Below are positions 13,809 through 27,154 of a stretch of DNA of 64,000 nucleotides, one piece after another. The notes below the pieces were generated by a model that ran no database searches, was not told the DNA's origin, and saw nothing but the letters and a program-made list of their open reading frames with translations. Position numbers and translations under genes: made by a program. Source of the DNA: Adineta vaga (taxonomy: Eukaryota > Rotifera); NCBI GenBank assembly GCA_021613535.1, contig CP075495.1, forward strand, positions 8,556,001 to 8,620,000, read 5' to 3'. The number at the start of each line of letters is the position of its first letter. Positions within the stretch are counted from its first letter, which is position 1.

Positions 13809-16800
13809 ATGCCTCTTTTCGGTCGACGATTATTTCATCTGAATGAAGATGATAAAGATGAAAATGGAGAAACTTATACAATTGAACATACAGGAGAAAA
13901 ATTCCATAGTAAAACCTTGTATGAAAACTTAAAAAAAGCATACGAATTAGAACGATGGTCTTGTGAATGTACATGGAGAGCAGCATTGACACATCGAGAA
14001 GCATACGAATCAGAAATTGCAACAAGAAAATCATTATCGACACTTGTACCAGAATACTTTCATAAGACTATTTTTGATATTATTCACCATAGTAAGTAGA
14101 TTTTACGATCTATTTTTTGATCTACTAAAGTAATAAAATTATCCATAGATGTCAAACCATTGGAGAAATTAGCTGAGGAAGCGTCAATTTTATTTGGGTA
14201 AGAGTTTTATTGTATCGATTGAAAGTAGAAATCTTTTCTCTATTGATTTATTTAGTCAAGGTTTTGTTATTAATGAACCAGTTCAATTTAAAAAACGAAA
14301 AGATACAACAGTGTAATTATTTCCTTAATTTTAATTGTTTATGAAATATGAATAAATTGAAATATGTTTCTGTTTGAATAGTGTGAAAGGCACCGTAGAA
14401 AGAATCGAAGAAAATGATGAACGTAAACGAATTTCGGAGCGAGCATCAGCTCAAATAAAACCATTATCAGATAAGGTAAAACACGATCAGCATTTTGAAA
14501 TTTGAAACATAGTGTTTCTTGTTTTATTCATGAAAAGCAAATGAAAAATGTCAAATATGCAATTCGTTTAGCGGATGAAGATCGTGTCATTAGTAATGTG
14601 CAACCGAATGAATTGCAGTAGGAATATTTCTTTGCAAAGATAAAAATCATAATTCATTCTCTTTAGACGAAGTAATTTAATACCAAATCGTGAAAAATTG
14701 AAAACATTCATTCGTTCATATGCAATTCGACTTGGCAATCGAGCAGATAGTCCATGGATATTCTATGATAATTCCATTAAAGAAAAATATCAAATAAAAG
14801 ATCGATTATCATCAACAGATATTGATCAATATAAAAAGTCAATGACTATTACACTTGATGTAACTTTATTAGACAAAGAAATGTTTGAAAATAACAATCG
14901 ATAATTTATTTTTAGGAAATTCTTCGTGAACAAGAACGACTCGTACGTAAACAAGCTGATGAACAAGTTGCTTTGCTGAGGGAAAATAATAACAATAGTA
15001 GGTTATTGAAAATGTTACTCTTTTAATCGGAGATTTTATAAAATGTATCACAGTATAGTTTATTTACACTTGTCTATGTAGTTCTCAAAATGTCTAAAAT
15101 ACTCTTTTTTTTCTTTAGCTTCATCTCAAAATGGACATTTAGATGATGATCAGATAATCCTATCAGATGATGAAGATAAAGGAAAAAGTCCTAAAAAGAA
15201 AACAAAATCAACTCCAACAACACCAAGAAAATCTTCTCAACCGACAACATCGCCAACGAAAAAATCTCGTACATCAGCGAAACAAAAAACTCCAACAAAA
15301 TCGAAGAAACAATTAACATTACATGAGATGAAATTTACAAAAAATTCCACATCAAATTCGAATAATCTTCTCCTACAAAAATCCTCATCAACATCTGTTA
15401 CAACATATAATATTGCTGTACCTTATTCACTTTTACAAAAACTCGATAAAACACGTCGTGATCGTGGAATTGATTCACGAGTATTTCAACGTTTAGTACT
15501 TCATTGTGCACGAACATTGAATGATAAACAACGTTTACGTTTACCAGATGAATATCGTTCATTAATTCAAACAAAATATGAAGAATTAGAATTGAAACGA
15601 CGTCTATCAGAAATGACTGAACAAGAAAAAAAAACTTTTCTTCATACAAAACAAAAACAAAAACAAGTCGAACAAAAACCATTGGAAGATTTAGATTTAA
15701 CATCATCAAAAACTTTACCACAACCGAAACAAATTCAATCTGTATCAACAATTCCATCACATTATACTGGTGATTTACTTGTTATATGTACATTTTTTAC
15801 CTCATGTCATTCATTATTCTTCTCATCTTTAACGGATGATTTACCTAAAACTACTCAACAATTTTTACGTTCATTTAAACATGATTCTTTACTACAAGCT
15901 TATATGACGTCATCAACGACACTATTTTTTAATTATTTTATTGAACTTTTACAAATCTTAATGAAATTATTATTTAAAGAAGATGTTAATCGTTCAAATC
16001 ATGACGATAATAGTAATAACAATAATAATAATAATACTGAAGAAGATGATAAACAACAACAGCAGCAACTATCAAATAATGATCAACAAGATATGGAAAT
16101 AAATCTTATTGAACAAATTGGAGTTGACGATGACATTGAGCAGAATTATGATATTAAATTGACTGATATACCATTAACACAATTTACATGTCAAGAATTG
16201 ACACGTCTATATTTATTGAAAGAAAAAGACGAAAAAAGTCGAATTATTTTAGATAAACTAGCCAATTCTGAATCAAAAGAGTTCTCAATTTCTGAACAAG
16301 TAAGTCGAAATGATGATTCATTACCTTTCTATCATTAAAGATCAAGCTTGCTCGATCATTTTTCATAGGAGAATATGAAATAGATATAATCGATTGATTG
16401 TTTTGAATTTAGATCGATCTGTTGATATTATTAGTTAATTTGATAACCACGGATAGTGAAATCATGTCTGATTATTTTGAATATTTAACTCGAACAATGT
16501 CAGAAACATATCGTGAACGTAATCAATTACTTGCTGAACGTCGTAAAGCACAAGAAGAAGAGAGTAAACAAAAGAAACTCCAATTACAAAATGGTGAAAA
16601 TGGAAAAGTATCTTCGAAGAAACAAAATAAAAATGGGCCATTATTGACTCCAAAAAATAGTAGTGGAATATTGAATGATGAAAATCATCAGTCATCACCT
16701 TCAACACTTCATGATGATACTGGCGATGTTGATAGTGGTGGTGATGATGATCTAAAGAGTGTCATACAACGAAGACGACAAATGGTTGCAATGTCGAAAG

Positions 16801-19070
16801 AATTGAAAGAAAAACGTGAACTAGAAGCACAAAAGATACATAACGAACAAAAACGAGAATTGGCAATAGAAAAAGCTGAACAAGCTTATCAAGTATGATC
16901 AAAAATGATAATTGAAAAGGAAATTTTTTTATTTTTATTCGTCATTTTAGGAAGCACTTCTCAATCTTCAATTTGGTTTTCGAATTAAACCATTAGGTTT
17001 CGATCGAAACTATAGTCGTTACTGGTTTTTCAAAGGTCATGCTGGTATATTTGTTGAAAAAGGTAGATTTGACAAACGATAGGATTGACGAAAGTTCACA
17101 ATAGTTTTGATATTTCTATGTTTTATAGGTTGGATTGGTTCTGAAATAAGTTATAATGCTCGTCTCTTATCATCTCAAGACATATCGTCTCCTCGTTTAC
17201 CTTCCATCATTAACGGTGAAAAATCAATACCTAAAGATGAAGTAAATCTATGGTGGACATATGATAATGAAACAATCATTGAACAAGTTCTTCAATCGTT
17301 AAATAATCGTGGTATACGTGAACGTAATTTATTAGAAAATCTTAAGAAAATTATGCCATTGTTAAGATCGGAATTTGAACAAGTAAATAAAGAGAAATCA
17401 TCTACTGAAAATCAAATCGAAGAATCTGTATCAAATATTGAAACTTCGAATGATACACAGCAGCAACAACAACAACAATCAAATGATATTGTTAGTTCAT
17501 TTAAAAATGATCTAGAAGATATTGAACAACGTTTACGTCTTGGTTCATTAGGTGGCTTTATTATTAATGATAATCTTACTGAATGGCAAACCAAAGTGAA
17601 ACAATCGAATGAACGTTCAGATTTAGCTGAATTACTTATACAGTTACAACAAACAATTGCTGAAAAACATGCGTCAGGTATATTCGGTACACATGAAACT
17701 AGTTCGAAAAATTCGACAAATTCATCAAGAAAAAAAGTTCTCGCAAATAAATCTTCGATAAACAATCAACATAGTTTACAAGTATGGATGAATGATTGTC
17801 GAACATGTAAGACGTATTCACGTCTATATGTATTATTGATGATATTTGAAAATTCAATTGCATGGAGTAAATCAACAATTGGTATTAAATGTAAAATTTG
17901 TCGAAGAAAACATAAAGATGAATATATTGTTGTATGTGATCAATGTTGTCAAGGTTATCATTTCGAATGTTTACGTGGATATTCATTTGATGAGATGAAA
18001 AATTCAACGAATGATTTATGGTATTGTCCAGCATGTCGTCCACAATCTGTATCGAGACGACGAAGTGAGAAAAAGACAGAGAAAAAACGAAAAATTGATT
18101 ATTATGATGCTGATATATATGATATGGATGTTGATACTCGATCAAATCAAAGTAGTCATGACCATAATCAAGATTTATCAGATTCAAATAGTGAACAAAG
18201 TAATCAGAATCATCACACAAACAATGATGATAATGATGATGCTAATGATGCTGAAGAATTAAATGTAGAAATTTTATGTTGTGTTTGTGCTGGTGAAGCA
18301 AACGATAACAATGAATTAATACAATGCATTCAATGTCGAAGTTTATTTCATTGTCAGTGTCATGAACCACCATTGAGATGTCCACCAAGATCCACAACAT
18401 GGATGTGTAATAGTTGTCGAAACGGAATAAACAATGAAACAAATCTGTCGACTCGTCGAGTACAAACGCGTCGACAAATGGCGATTAGAAAACGTGTTCC
18501 AACATCGAAACCACAACCACATCGACACAATGGAACGCGTAGAAGTAAGTCGACGTTCTATAGGTTATCTCAGATCTTTTTCAATACTGCAGACTTTGAA
18601 GTTGTTTGAATATTGATATGATATGTGTTTTAAAATGTATTGTTTAAGTCATTGAATTTTTTTAAATAGCAACACGTAAAAATTACCGTGAAATTGACGA
18701 AGATGAAGACGATGAAGCAGAAGAAGAAGAAATGGAAATGGAAATAGAACAAGACGGTGAAAGTGATTACGAACAACAATCAAGAGACCAACGACGTTCA
18801 AAACGTATACGTCGATCAAGTCCATCTTCAGCGACAGATGACAATTACGATACACGGCGTTCATGTCGAAGAGTACGTATTGCACGATCATCCTCATCTT
18901 CAGCAGCATCGTCGACAGTATCGAATGAAGAAGAAATATTGGCTAATCTAAATGATGACGAAGAAAGTGACATAGAAGAAGATGAAAATGATCAAGATCA
19001 AGATCAAGAACAAAATCAAGAACAAGAAGAGAATGGAGATATTGAAACTACTTTACCGTCCTCACAATAG
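13809..19070 (+). CDS. BAZ1B: BAZ1B/WSTF-like chromatin protein (WAC, DDT, two PHD fingers)
   Basis: WSTF pairs with the ISWI ATPase in WICH-type remodellers and has a WAC-linked tyrosine kinase activity in vertebrates. Exons are 13809-14091, 14149-14197, 14256-14312, 14382-14475, 14538-14617, 14667-14859, 14916-14997, 15119-16299, 16413-16892, 16951-17062, 17129-18544 and 18670-19070, giving 1475 aa; human BAZ1B has 1483. The WAC domain opens MPLFGRRLFHL. WSTF-specific blocks follow: VISNVQPNEL, RLRLPDEYRSLIQ, a DDT-like helical region (about 495-565), PLTQFTCQELTRL, and the WHIM motif YSRYWFFKGHAGIFVEKGW. PHD1 (about 1124-1175, CKICRRKH to CPACRP) matches the WSTF PHD. A second Cys4-His-Cys3 finger (about 1252-1300) follows. 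The C-terminal tail is Arg/Ser-rich and then Asp/Glu/Gln-rich. The bromodomain of human BAZ1B is not present. Poly-Asn and poly-Gln runs are frequent. Confidence 0.92.
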
Positions 19071-21226
19071 TCAAAAAAAAAAGTAAAAACAATCTATTTC
19101 AACTTATGTTCATATCTTTTCATTTCTATTTATAGAAATTTGTCTCAGTGATATTAATATTTCGAACTGTACATAACTCTGTATTGATTATAAGAAGAAT
19201 CAGTTTTGTTCTTCTTCTCGTCAACTGCATCTCGTATTCTTTCCATTGTAAATGTTTACTACTTTTTTTGTGCTGCATATGTAGTCAACTTCGATCTTTT
19301 TTTCTCCTTTATTCCTGAATTTTTCTTTCTGTAATGTTAAGATTTTCTTTTGTTCTGTTGACTGTTTATTTTCATTGATGATTGATATTGAGGAAACATA
19401 AGATGGATACATCTTTATGGTACTTTTTCTATGTATGGTTTAAAGCACATCATTCAGTGTACACCTACGAATTCTTTCATGTCATGAGAATAACAGAATA
19501 AGAATTGGTCGTACACTGATTTGTTCCTTGAATTTATGTGATGTTTGTGGATCTTGTATGTGGTTTTTTTTCTATGTTGATCTTCATCTCTATTTTTCTA
19601 CGTCCTTATGGGCGGTTTATGTATGTACGATCGACGTTCACATGAAAAGAAGATCAGAAAAAAAGGTCCAAATAAATGAACTGTAAACTATATGAAATAC
19701 AGAGAAAAACTTTATATTCTATAAAACATATCAACAAAATAGAATATGATGATGACTCTTAGTATAGTCGCATTAATATATAGAGAGACTACGAAACGGC
19801 AGCAAGGTGGAACTCTCTAAGAACATTTCTTTTCGATATTTAATAATTCTTTTGTTTATATGATAAAAATCTAATTTACATACTAAAATTGAAGATCAAA
19901 ATTGTAATCAATGATTTCACAAGATCTGTTCATCGTTACATGACTTTTTAGACTTTGTATATACATATAATGTCTAAAAGGAGATTTCTGAATAAATACA
20001 CGATAGATTTAGTTTTGCTATCTATTAACATTGAATAGTTGGTATGCTTCTACTCAAAACAGTTATTTTATAAATCAAATAAGACATGGGAAAAACAATG
20101 AACCTCTCGTTTTTCTCTCAAAAACAAAAACTGTTCTATTGTGTTGTGACGTGTATATTAGAAATATTTTCCTAATATTTTGTAATCGCATTGCTGAAGA
20201 AGTCCAGAAATAAAATCGATAAATTCAAAATTCACTTTTCTTTTTCTTTCTCTTAACTATCAAGTATATTACCATCCTCAGAATCAATAAAGTTTCGTTG
20301 GTTATAATAATTGATTGGCTATAATGCATGTTTCATGACAAAAAGAAAACTATATAACATATTTATCGATTCACATACAAACAATTAGAAGGAGCTTTAC
20401 TTTGATGAATGAAACATGAATAAACTAATCTTATTATTGAGCATTGAACTTGAGCAACGAATTGCAAAAATCCTAACATGAAATATAAACAGTTGATTGG
20501 AAAGTCTATCTAGCATTAAAAGACAATCGTTAAAACTGTTCAAATCAACTTATAATTCCACCAGTGTTGAAGAATTGAAAGTTGACTGGGATTTATTGAT
20601 AAATAAGTATAGATATGAAACAGGACACGGATTAACAACTATCACTTGTAAGTTCCGAAATGTAGTAAAGATATGAGTCAATAAAAGAGCATACATATCT
20701 TTTACTACTGCTTCGTTTCTATTAATATTCACATCGATTTTCGTAAAACCTGTCGGCTGGTTACTAACAGAATGTTTTACCTGAATAAGTTAGATAACTG
20801 AAAACAATAAGTCATAAACAAACATATTTTTCATATTGTTTCTTTGTTTTTTTCTTGAAGATGTTTATATAGAATAACAACATCAACTAACATTCTGCCA
20901 AATGTTAAAATATAGAAGTGAATGTCTAAGTAATTTTAGAGTGTAACTTTAACTGTAAGAGACAAATGTATATAGTTACTTAGCATTTGTCGAATCTAAT
21001 CTTCAAAATACCATTGAAAGAAGGACAGTTTTGTGCAGAACGATCAAGTTACAGATGAGAAAATGCGAGTTCGAAAGAATCATACAAACTTCACATTAAA
21101 GCTGACACACTTACGCCTAACTCGTCGTGTATACAAAGCAAACAATAATCCATACAAGAATGAGCTATTTCTTATAATTTCAATACATCTGAACTCTTCT
21201 ATCATATTTCTTTTTATTAAAACAAT
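19071..21226. other. Intergenic region, 2.2 kb
   Basis: This lies between the convergent BAZ1B-like gene and the minus-strand F-box gene. It holds AATAAA-type signals (for example 19671 and 20212) and T-rich tracts. Open frames of 60-71 codons lack any protein character. No RNA gene or element was recognised. Confidence 0.5.
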
Positions 21227-23003
21227 TTATACAAGATACCGAATTTGACAAGAAGGAAAATACAACTCGAACTTTTGTGACCGATGAAATGATAGGTTCC
21301 ATGCGGATAAAACTTTAACTTTAGTACAATTCAGAAGTTCTTCATCGTTGGTAAAATTGTTTGTTACAGTCATTAATATTTTATAATCGATATGAAGATG
21401 TGTCAAACAAGGTAAGCAAGTGTTTCTCTGAGAAAGAAATTGTATCATATAGTCACGGTGCACACGAGTAAGAGTAAGAGAGAATACGTGATTGAATATA
21501 ATCGATCCTGATACATCATATTCTTTATTTTCTTGTGGTTCATTATTAGCTATCATTAATTCTTCTAATACAGGAAAATCTTGAGATAATTCGAATAATT
21601 TATGCTCGAATGGACGTTCATCAGTCATTGTTAACATTCGAACTTGATTGAATTGACCGCCCCGAAAACAGCTCCCCATGAACAAAAATTCATTGAACAA
21701 ATATGGAAGAGAATAAACATGACAACTTCCTCTATTTCTTACAAGTCTATAATCGGCACATGCATCAGTTGATTGAAATCCCCTTTCAATGAAACTATTT
21801 CGAATATCATCATTCGATGGAAGATTAATTTTAATATGATTATTAATAATGTGAGTATGTATATTGAACATAAGTTTTTTTAATCGTAGCATATAATGAA
21901 GAATTTCATCATATAAGTGATTTCCATCAATATAAGCTGATTCGCGTCTTATCACCGGAAGTTGTAACATTAATTCTTCTAGATTTAACATTCGACGAAG
22001 TAATGGTACAATTTGCAGGTCATAATAATTCGTATACAAGCGAGTTTCTAATGAGAAAGATTTCAATTTGAGAAGTTTCTCCTAAATAAACACAAAACAA
22101 TAATTTACTTCGAAAACAGTATTTATGTTTAATAATTGCACTGATACTTACGATATTATCAATATTCGATGACGAAAGCTTGATTTCCTGGATACGGATG
22201 ATCAATGAAGATAAACATTCAAGGCATCCGTTAACAAGTAAAAGACAATCGTCAAACATTTCAACATATATTGTTAAGTTCGTGAGAGTTGAAGATAAAG
22301 AACTTATATTTGAAATATTTCGATTGGAAAATGTTAGATAACCACCTCTCAGAGAATGTTGAAACAAAGTTAAATTAGTTAACTGTTGACCGCGAGACAG
22401 TATCGCTTCGAATATAGTTGGTTCCATTCCATCTAATTCATTTTCTGTAACACGATAAATACTTGCTGTAAAATGTGTAATTTGATCAGTAAGCAGACGA
22501 CACAACATACGACCTTAAATAAAAATAAAAAGATAAATACTTCGTCATGTTAAATAAAGATTCATCATTATACTTGTTAAATGTTCGAAGAATATGTTTG
22601 GTATATAATTAATCAACGATATTGAATACAATTCAGGAAAATGAAAAGCATCCATAATGCCGTGCATAAAAAATGGTTCAATAATAAGTTTAGTTACTTT
22701 GTCAGCGATTTGAGGTATGATTATTTCGCAAATTTTATCACGAATATGAATGTCTGCTGAAATAATATGGATATCAGAGCTTTTTGCTACCAAATTGAGA
22801 TTATGTATACGCAGAGGATCGAGTGCTAGGCTATCAAATCGCAGATTTACACCTACTAATGAATAGAATATATCGATCGTGCTTAGCTTTTTTAAAATAA
22901 TGCTTAAGATTTCATTTGGCAGATCGAGTATATTCGTATCAACCTTGTTGCTCTTCGTGATACTCATGTTGGACGACGTTTTAACAATTGGATTAATTTT
23001 CAT
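21227..23003 (-). CDS. F-box-like / leucine-rich-repeat-like protein
   Basis: Exons on the minus strand are 22574-23003, 22152-22513 and 21227-22081, giving 548 aa if the start is MKINPIVKTS. A second in-frame Met at 22967 (MSITKSN) would give 536 aa, and an upstream Met at 23054 is also open. Residues about 26-60 read LDLPNEILSIILKKLSTID, the classic F-box opening. The rest has repeated Leu-rich segments without strict LRR spacing, such as LTNLTIYVEM, LSSLIIRIQEI, LEELMLQLP and LTHLHIDYKIL. F-box proteins recruit substrates to SCF ubiquitin ligases through Skp1. The substrate is unknown. Large families of such single-domain F-box proteins are known in several invertebrates. Function beyond the F-box is not inferred. 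Confidence 0.8.
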
Positions 23004-23061
23004 CTGTTGTACTATATATAAGTATACACAATTTGTTATTTCTCCCGCTACCATCCGTTAG

Positions 23062-24387
23062 AATCATACTTTTATATTTAGCGTCAAACAGACAGACAAA
23101 ATCAGGCGAATTAAATCTCAATGAACGAGTAAATCGTCGAGAACAGACCAATCAAATTGCATAATTCAGCTTTAAGTTAATTAATTTTTTTTGTCTATAT
23201 GACGTCTGTATGCGATGTGGCGATGAATATTTATTGTCATTTTCCTCTTACCTAAATTTCTTTTTATCATCGCCAAAAAAAAACGATCACTTTTTGATTA
23301 TATGACTTTATTTACCATGTGTCAGATATATTTTCTAGTTAGTCTTCAAACAGATACAAAACCAATAATATGAATCAAAACAAAATTAATGGACAACACA
23401 TTAATCATGTTGCTTGATTTAATTTTAAATCAATGCATTTTTTGCGTCTGTTTTGAGATCTAAGTTGAAATAGAAAATTGCAACTATTTTGAAGTGTCAT
23501 TCACGGTGTTCTTCCTTGATTCATAATGTTGGTAGACTTAGCTCAAATTTTATAAGGGAAAAAATTGATCTAAAGAATCAAGATACGTGTTACTGATGCT
23601 TTTGATATCTTAATTCTTTTTTTGAGTAGATGGTGAAAGTGTTTGAAGTGAACACATTGAATCTTCATTGGATGATAAACTATGACAGTGGATTGACCTA
23701 TGAATAAAAACTATTGTCTTCTATGTTCTCGTTGTTTTTATAACTCGATTGAGCTATTCTCTTCAGTGAGAATACTTATCTGATTTAGGCATACAAATGT
23801 TCTTTTCATTTAGCACAGCAGCGTAGTTCAAAGGTTATTTCTATTAGAAGTAATCATGATAATACTCTGTTTATATACACATCATATATTGAATGTTCTT
23901 AGTTACGTCTTCGATATGTAGTAGCTGTATAGCAACGAAATTTCTACTGATATTTATAGCAAAATCCTCATTTACCAAACGTTGTATCACAAGATAACGA
24001 ACGATATTAATTACATAACTGTATCAATCTATATTGGAGCGAAAAAGATGAGTTCAAAATGTTTTCTTTTTTCTCTTTTTGCCATCAATCGTTCGGTTAC
24101 TTGTTGTTCATAAAAGTTTGAGAAACTACGAGGACTTATGTGTTCTTTTTTTTCAAAACGCTGGATTAAATAAAAAATAAAAGTCTATTGAAATTTCTTT
24201 TCTTGTTTTAGAATGCCACACTTTAAACATCTCTTGATATATTTTTCACCTTCATCTTACGGCATTCTGATGAGAAGAAGTTTGAACCTTTGGAGATCAC
24301 CTGTTTTCACAGCATGTTTCAAATCGTAGATAGAATTAAATAAAAATTAGACGATCATGAATTGTTTCTCTACCTCGGGTAAGGATT
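23062..24387. other. Intergenic region, 1.3 kb
   Basis: 5' flank of the F-box gene and 3' flank of the next minus-strand gene. It is AT-rich with a few poly-T and poly-A tracts, and nothing else is seen in it. Confidence 0.5.
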
Positions 24388-25310
24388 CTATAACGATATT
24401 CTGAGTGTGTAACCTTGCTCGATGAGATATTTTTCTTCCTCATCCTGAAAAAGAAAAGATATTAATTTTCAGGAATTTTAAAAATCGTAACTTACTTCTT
24501 TGGAAAACGTTTGACCTATTTCAAGTGCGCGAGTGCGAATTTCTTGATGTGAAGCTTCAAGTTCACGTTCAAATTCATTTTTATAAAATGTATTTGATGA
24601 CACTCTAAATAGTAAATTTTTATTTTTATTTTCAAATAATTTTATATACCGGCAAAAAAACAAATCCATACATTGGATTGGATTGTTTTTCGTTGTATTG
24701 ATCAAATGTAAAATGTTTTTCATGATCATTGTTTGATTCAGAATGTTTTCCATTGAAGAAAAATTCGAAAATATTTTCATTTCTTTTTATATTCTACATA
24801 AGTTGAAATATTTTTACGTTGTCAATCTCTTCATTTAAACACCAATCGAATAAAGTTTGAAGATTTTTTTCCGATATTAAATCAGGATTTTTTTTCAAAT
24901 ATTCTTCGGATTTTTTATTATCTTGTACAATTTGACTGTACAATTTTATTGGTAATGATTTTGGGCCAAATTCTTTTTCATTAATTTCACTATTTCGAGT
25001 GTCAACTAAAAAAGAAATGGATTTTTATTGAAATAAATGTCACATATTTTACCGATTGTACTAAAACATGTATAATAACATAGGTCAGCTTCATGATTAA
25101 TACCATCTGCAAGTTGTCTTGTAAATGAAATGTTTTCCGGTGAAAAATCGAGAACATAAGCATTTAGCTGTTCGATCTTAATTGCAGATTCAAGCTAAAA
25201 CAAAGGCAATTTTATCTTGTGTAATTTAAGCAATAAGATTGTACCACAGATACAGATGAATTCACGTTCGAAGATGAATTCATGCTCGATGATGAACTCG
25301 TTTGTGCCAT
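24388..25310 (-). pseudogene. Orphan six-exon gene with an in-frame stop and a frame break
   Basis: Minus-strand exons by splice signals and phase are 25245-25310, 25053-25194, 24818-25005, 24650-24793, 24496-24604 and 24388-24444. The product begins MAQTSSSSSMNSSSNVNSS and contains SPENISFTRQLADGINHEAD. It then has KLYSQIVQDNKKSEEYLKKNP, an acidic/His-rich stretch, FERELEASHQEIRTRALEIG, and ends KYLIEQGYTLRISL. Two defects are visible. A TAG lies in frame at 24794-24796 (it could also be removed as an exceptionally short 24-nt GT-AG intron). The junction between exons 4 and 5 is out of phase next to a seven-base A run at 24654-24660. These may be assembly errors or true decay. No family is recognised. 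Confidence 0.55.
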
Positions 25311-26074
25311 ATGTGAATTATTTCAAAATGAATTTGATATCTTGTGAAGCATGTGTCTTATATTTCTTTTTTTTCTCTCTCTTGGTTGTATATGTATATT
25401 CAGGGATACTACATAGAGCGTGTACCCAAAAGGTTTACGTATACAGGAAAAGTAATAACAAGAAAGCTTCGATTTATTTTTATATCGAAGACACTATAAT
25501 TCAGAGAGGAACATTAAATAATAGATTTTAATCAACTTTTTCAGCACTAATCCATTTTAAAGGATTTTCTCAACTTTTTTTACATGGGTAGTTATGATAT
25601 CTCAATACTTACTCACTTACGCAAAAACACTTATTAAAATCGAATTTTTTATGACGAAAAATCGATAAAAATCTGATTTTTTACTTTTTTTTACATGGAT
25701 ATGTTCTGTTTAAACATTTAATAAAGTTATTTACCATAAAACTAGTAACGCTCATCCTTTGGATTCGCTAACCCTTTTCTTAAAATCAGATACAACTATC
25801 ACGGGTAGCACTGGTATTTTATTTTTGGTTGTCCTTTATGAATGATTTCTGTTGATTTTAGCGATGAAATGAATTTTTATTTCATCTGACACAACTAATT
25901 TTTTCAAAGTTACAGATTTCATTGACAGCCAATTTTCTTTATTAGAAAAAATAAATTTTCAACATCTTGTTTATCTAAGAAAATAATAGTCGAGTGGAAA
26001 AGACACACCCAGAAAAAGAACAAAAACAAATAAATAAAAATCTGAATTATTTCAAACTCTAAAAAGGAATATTA
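25311..26074. other. Intergenic region, about 760 bp
   Basis: 5' flank of the damaged minus-strand gene and 3' flank of the next one. It contains T-rich runs. An open frame at 25217-25531 on the plus strand is a shadow of the first exon and flank. Confidence 0.5.
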
Positions 26075-26760
26075 CTAATTATCTGTCTTTTGCAATTTAT
26101 CTTTTTTGTTCAATGAATTTTGTTCATCTACTGAATATTTTATTACATTATGACTACGTTCATCAAGATATCGTAGAAGATTATCGATAAGATCTGGTGG
26201 TGTTGATGGCAATGATGATTTGACGTATTCATTTGTTTTGGATTTTTTTGAAATTACTACTGGCTGATGAGTAGAATCCTATATATAGAGAGAGAGACAG
26301 TAAAGTGCACTTCTTGACAAATGTGAAAGTCTAAATTGATTTACCATTAATGAACGTTTTTTTTCTTTCGTAATTGTTTTTGATGTTGTTTTATTATCCA
26401 ATGAAGAATAGAATTGTTTGTGTCGATATGATACGCTCGATACATAATCATACATGGTCATTTGTTTTGTATGCGTTATTTTTCGATTTTTAGTTCGTTT
26501 TTTATAAATTCTTGGAGCTGTACAATCATCTTCATTGAAATTAGTCAAATCATCTTGACTTGAATAAGAACTATGAAATTCCATAGAAAACTACTTTTTT
26601 CGAATATTTTTGCAATAAACTTACTTTAAACCCCATTTAGTCAACGACTGTCCAGTAATAGACGATTGGTTTTCATCAAAATCGTTGAAAAGTTCATCCA
26701 AATCGATACCGTCTAAATTTTCATCATTAGTATTTATCATATCCAAAGAAAAACCAGAAT
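26075..26760 (-). CDS. Unrecognised acidic/basic low-complexity protein
   Basis: Minus-strand exons are 26625-26760 (or starting at the internal Met at 26740), 26345-26570 and 26075-26278. From the Met at 26740 the frame closes at 181 aa. The N-terminal part is acidic (NLDGIDLDELFNDFDENQ). The middle is basic (RIYKKRTKNRKITHTKQ). The C-terminus reads STPPDLIDNLLRYLDERSH, then a Lys/Asn-rich end. An acceptor-like TTTTTAG just upstream of 26760 suggests the true first exon lies further upstream, but none could be identified. The pattern is compatible with a nuclear regulatory or adaptor protein, but no family is recognised. Confidence 0.6.
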
Positions 26761-27154
26761 CTAAAAACTTAAGAAAACCTCATTTATATGAATTAATAAT
26801 GGATGGCAATTTAGTAATGATCTTTCATCATAAAATAGCTGAACTGAACTGAACATCATATCAGAATTCAAATCCTTATTGGAAAACAATGTTACAAAGA
26901 ATGACATATTCATAGAGGAAGAATAGAATGAAATCGAATGAATAGTTTATTTATTTATCACAAAATAGATATGTAGAATAAATAGATGTCGATGTTCCTC
27001 AGACAGTGTATGAATATAAAGAGTCGCAAATTCTACTAAATTGAATTTTATTAAATAGCTAGAAGATAAAATGTATAAATTAAGTGACGAGTATGCGAGG
27101 TTATTTAGTAAATCGAATAATAAAAATGTTCATGAATATTTAATAAATACATAG
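26761..27154. other. Intergenic region, about 390 bp
   Basis: AT-rich sequence between two minus-strand genes, holding the 3' flank of the superoxide dismutase and the unresolved 5' end of the orphan gene. No feature was recognised. Confidence 0.4.
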
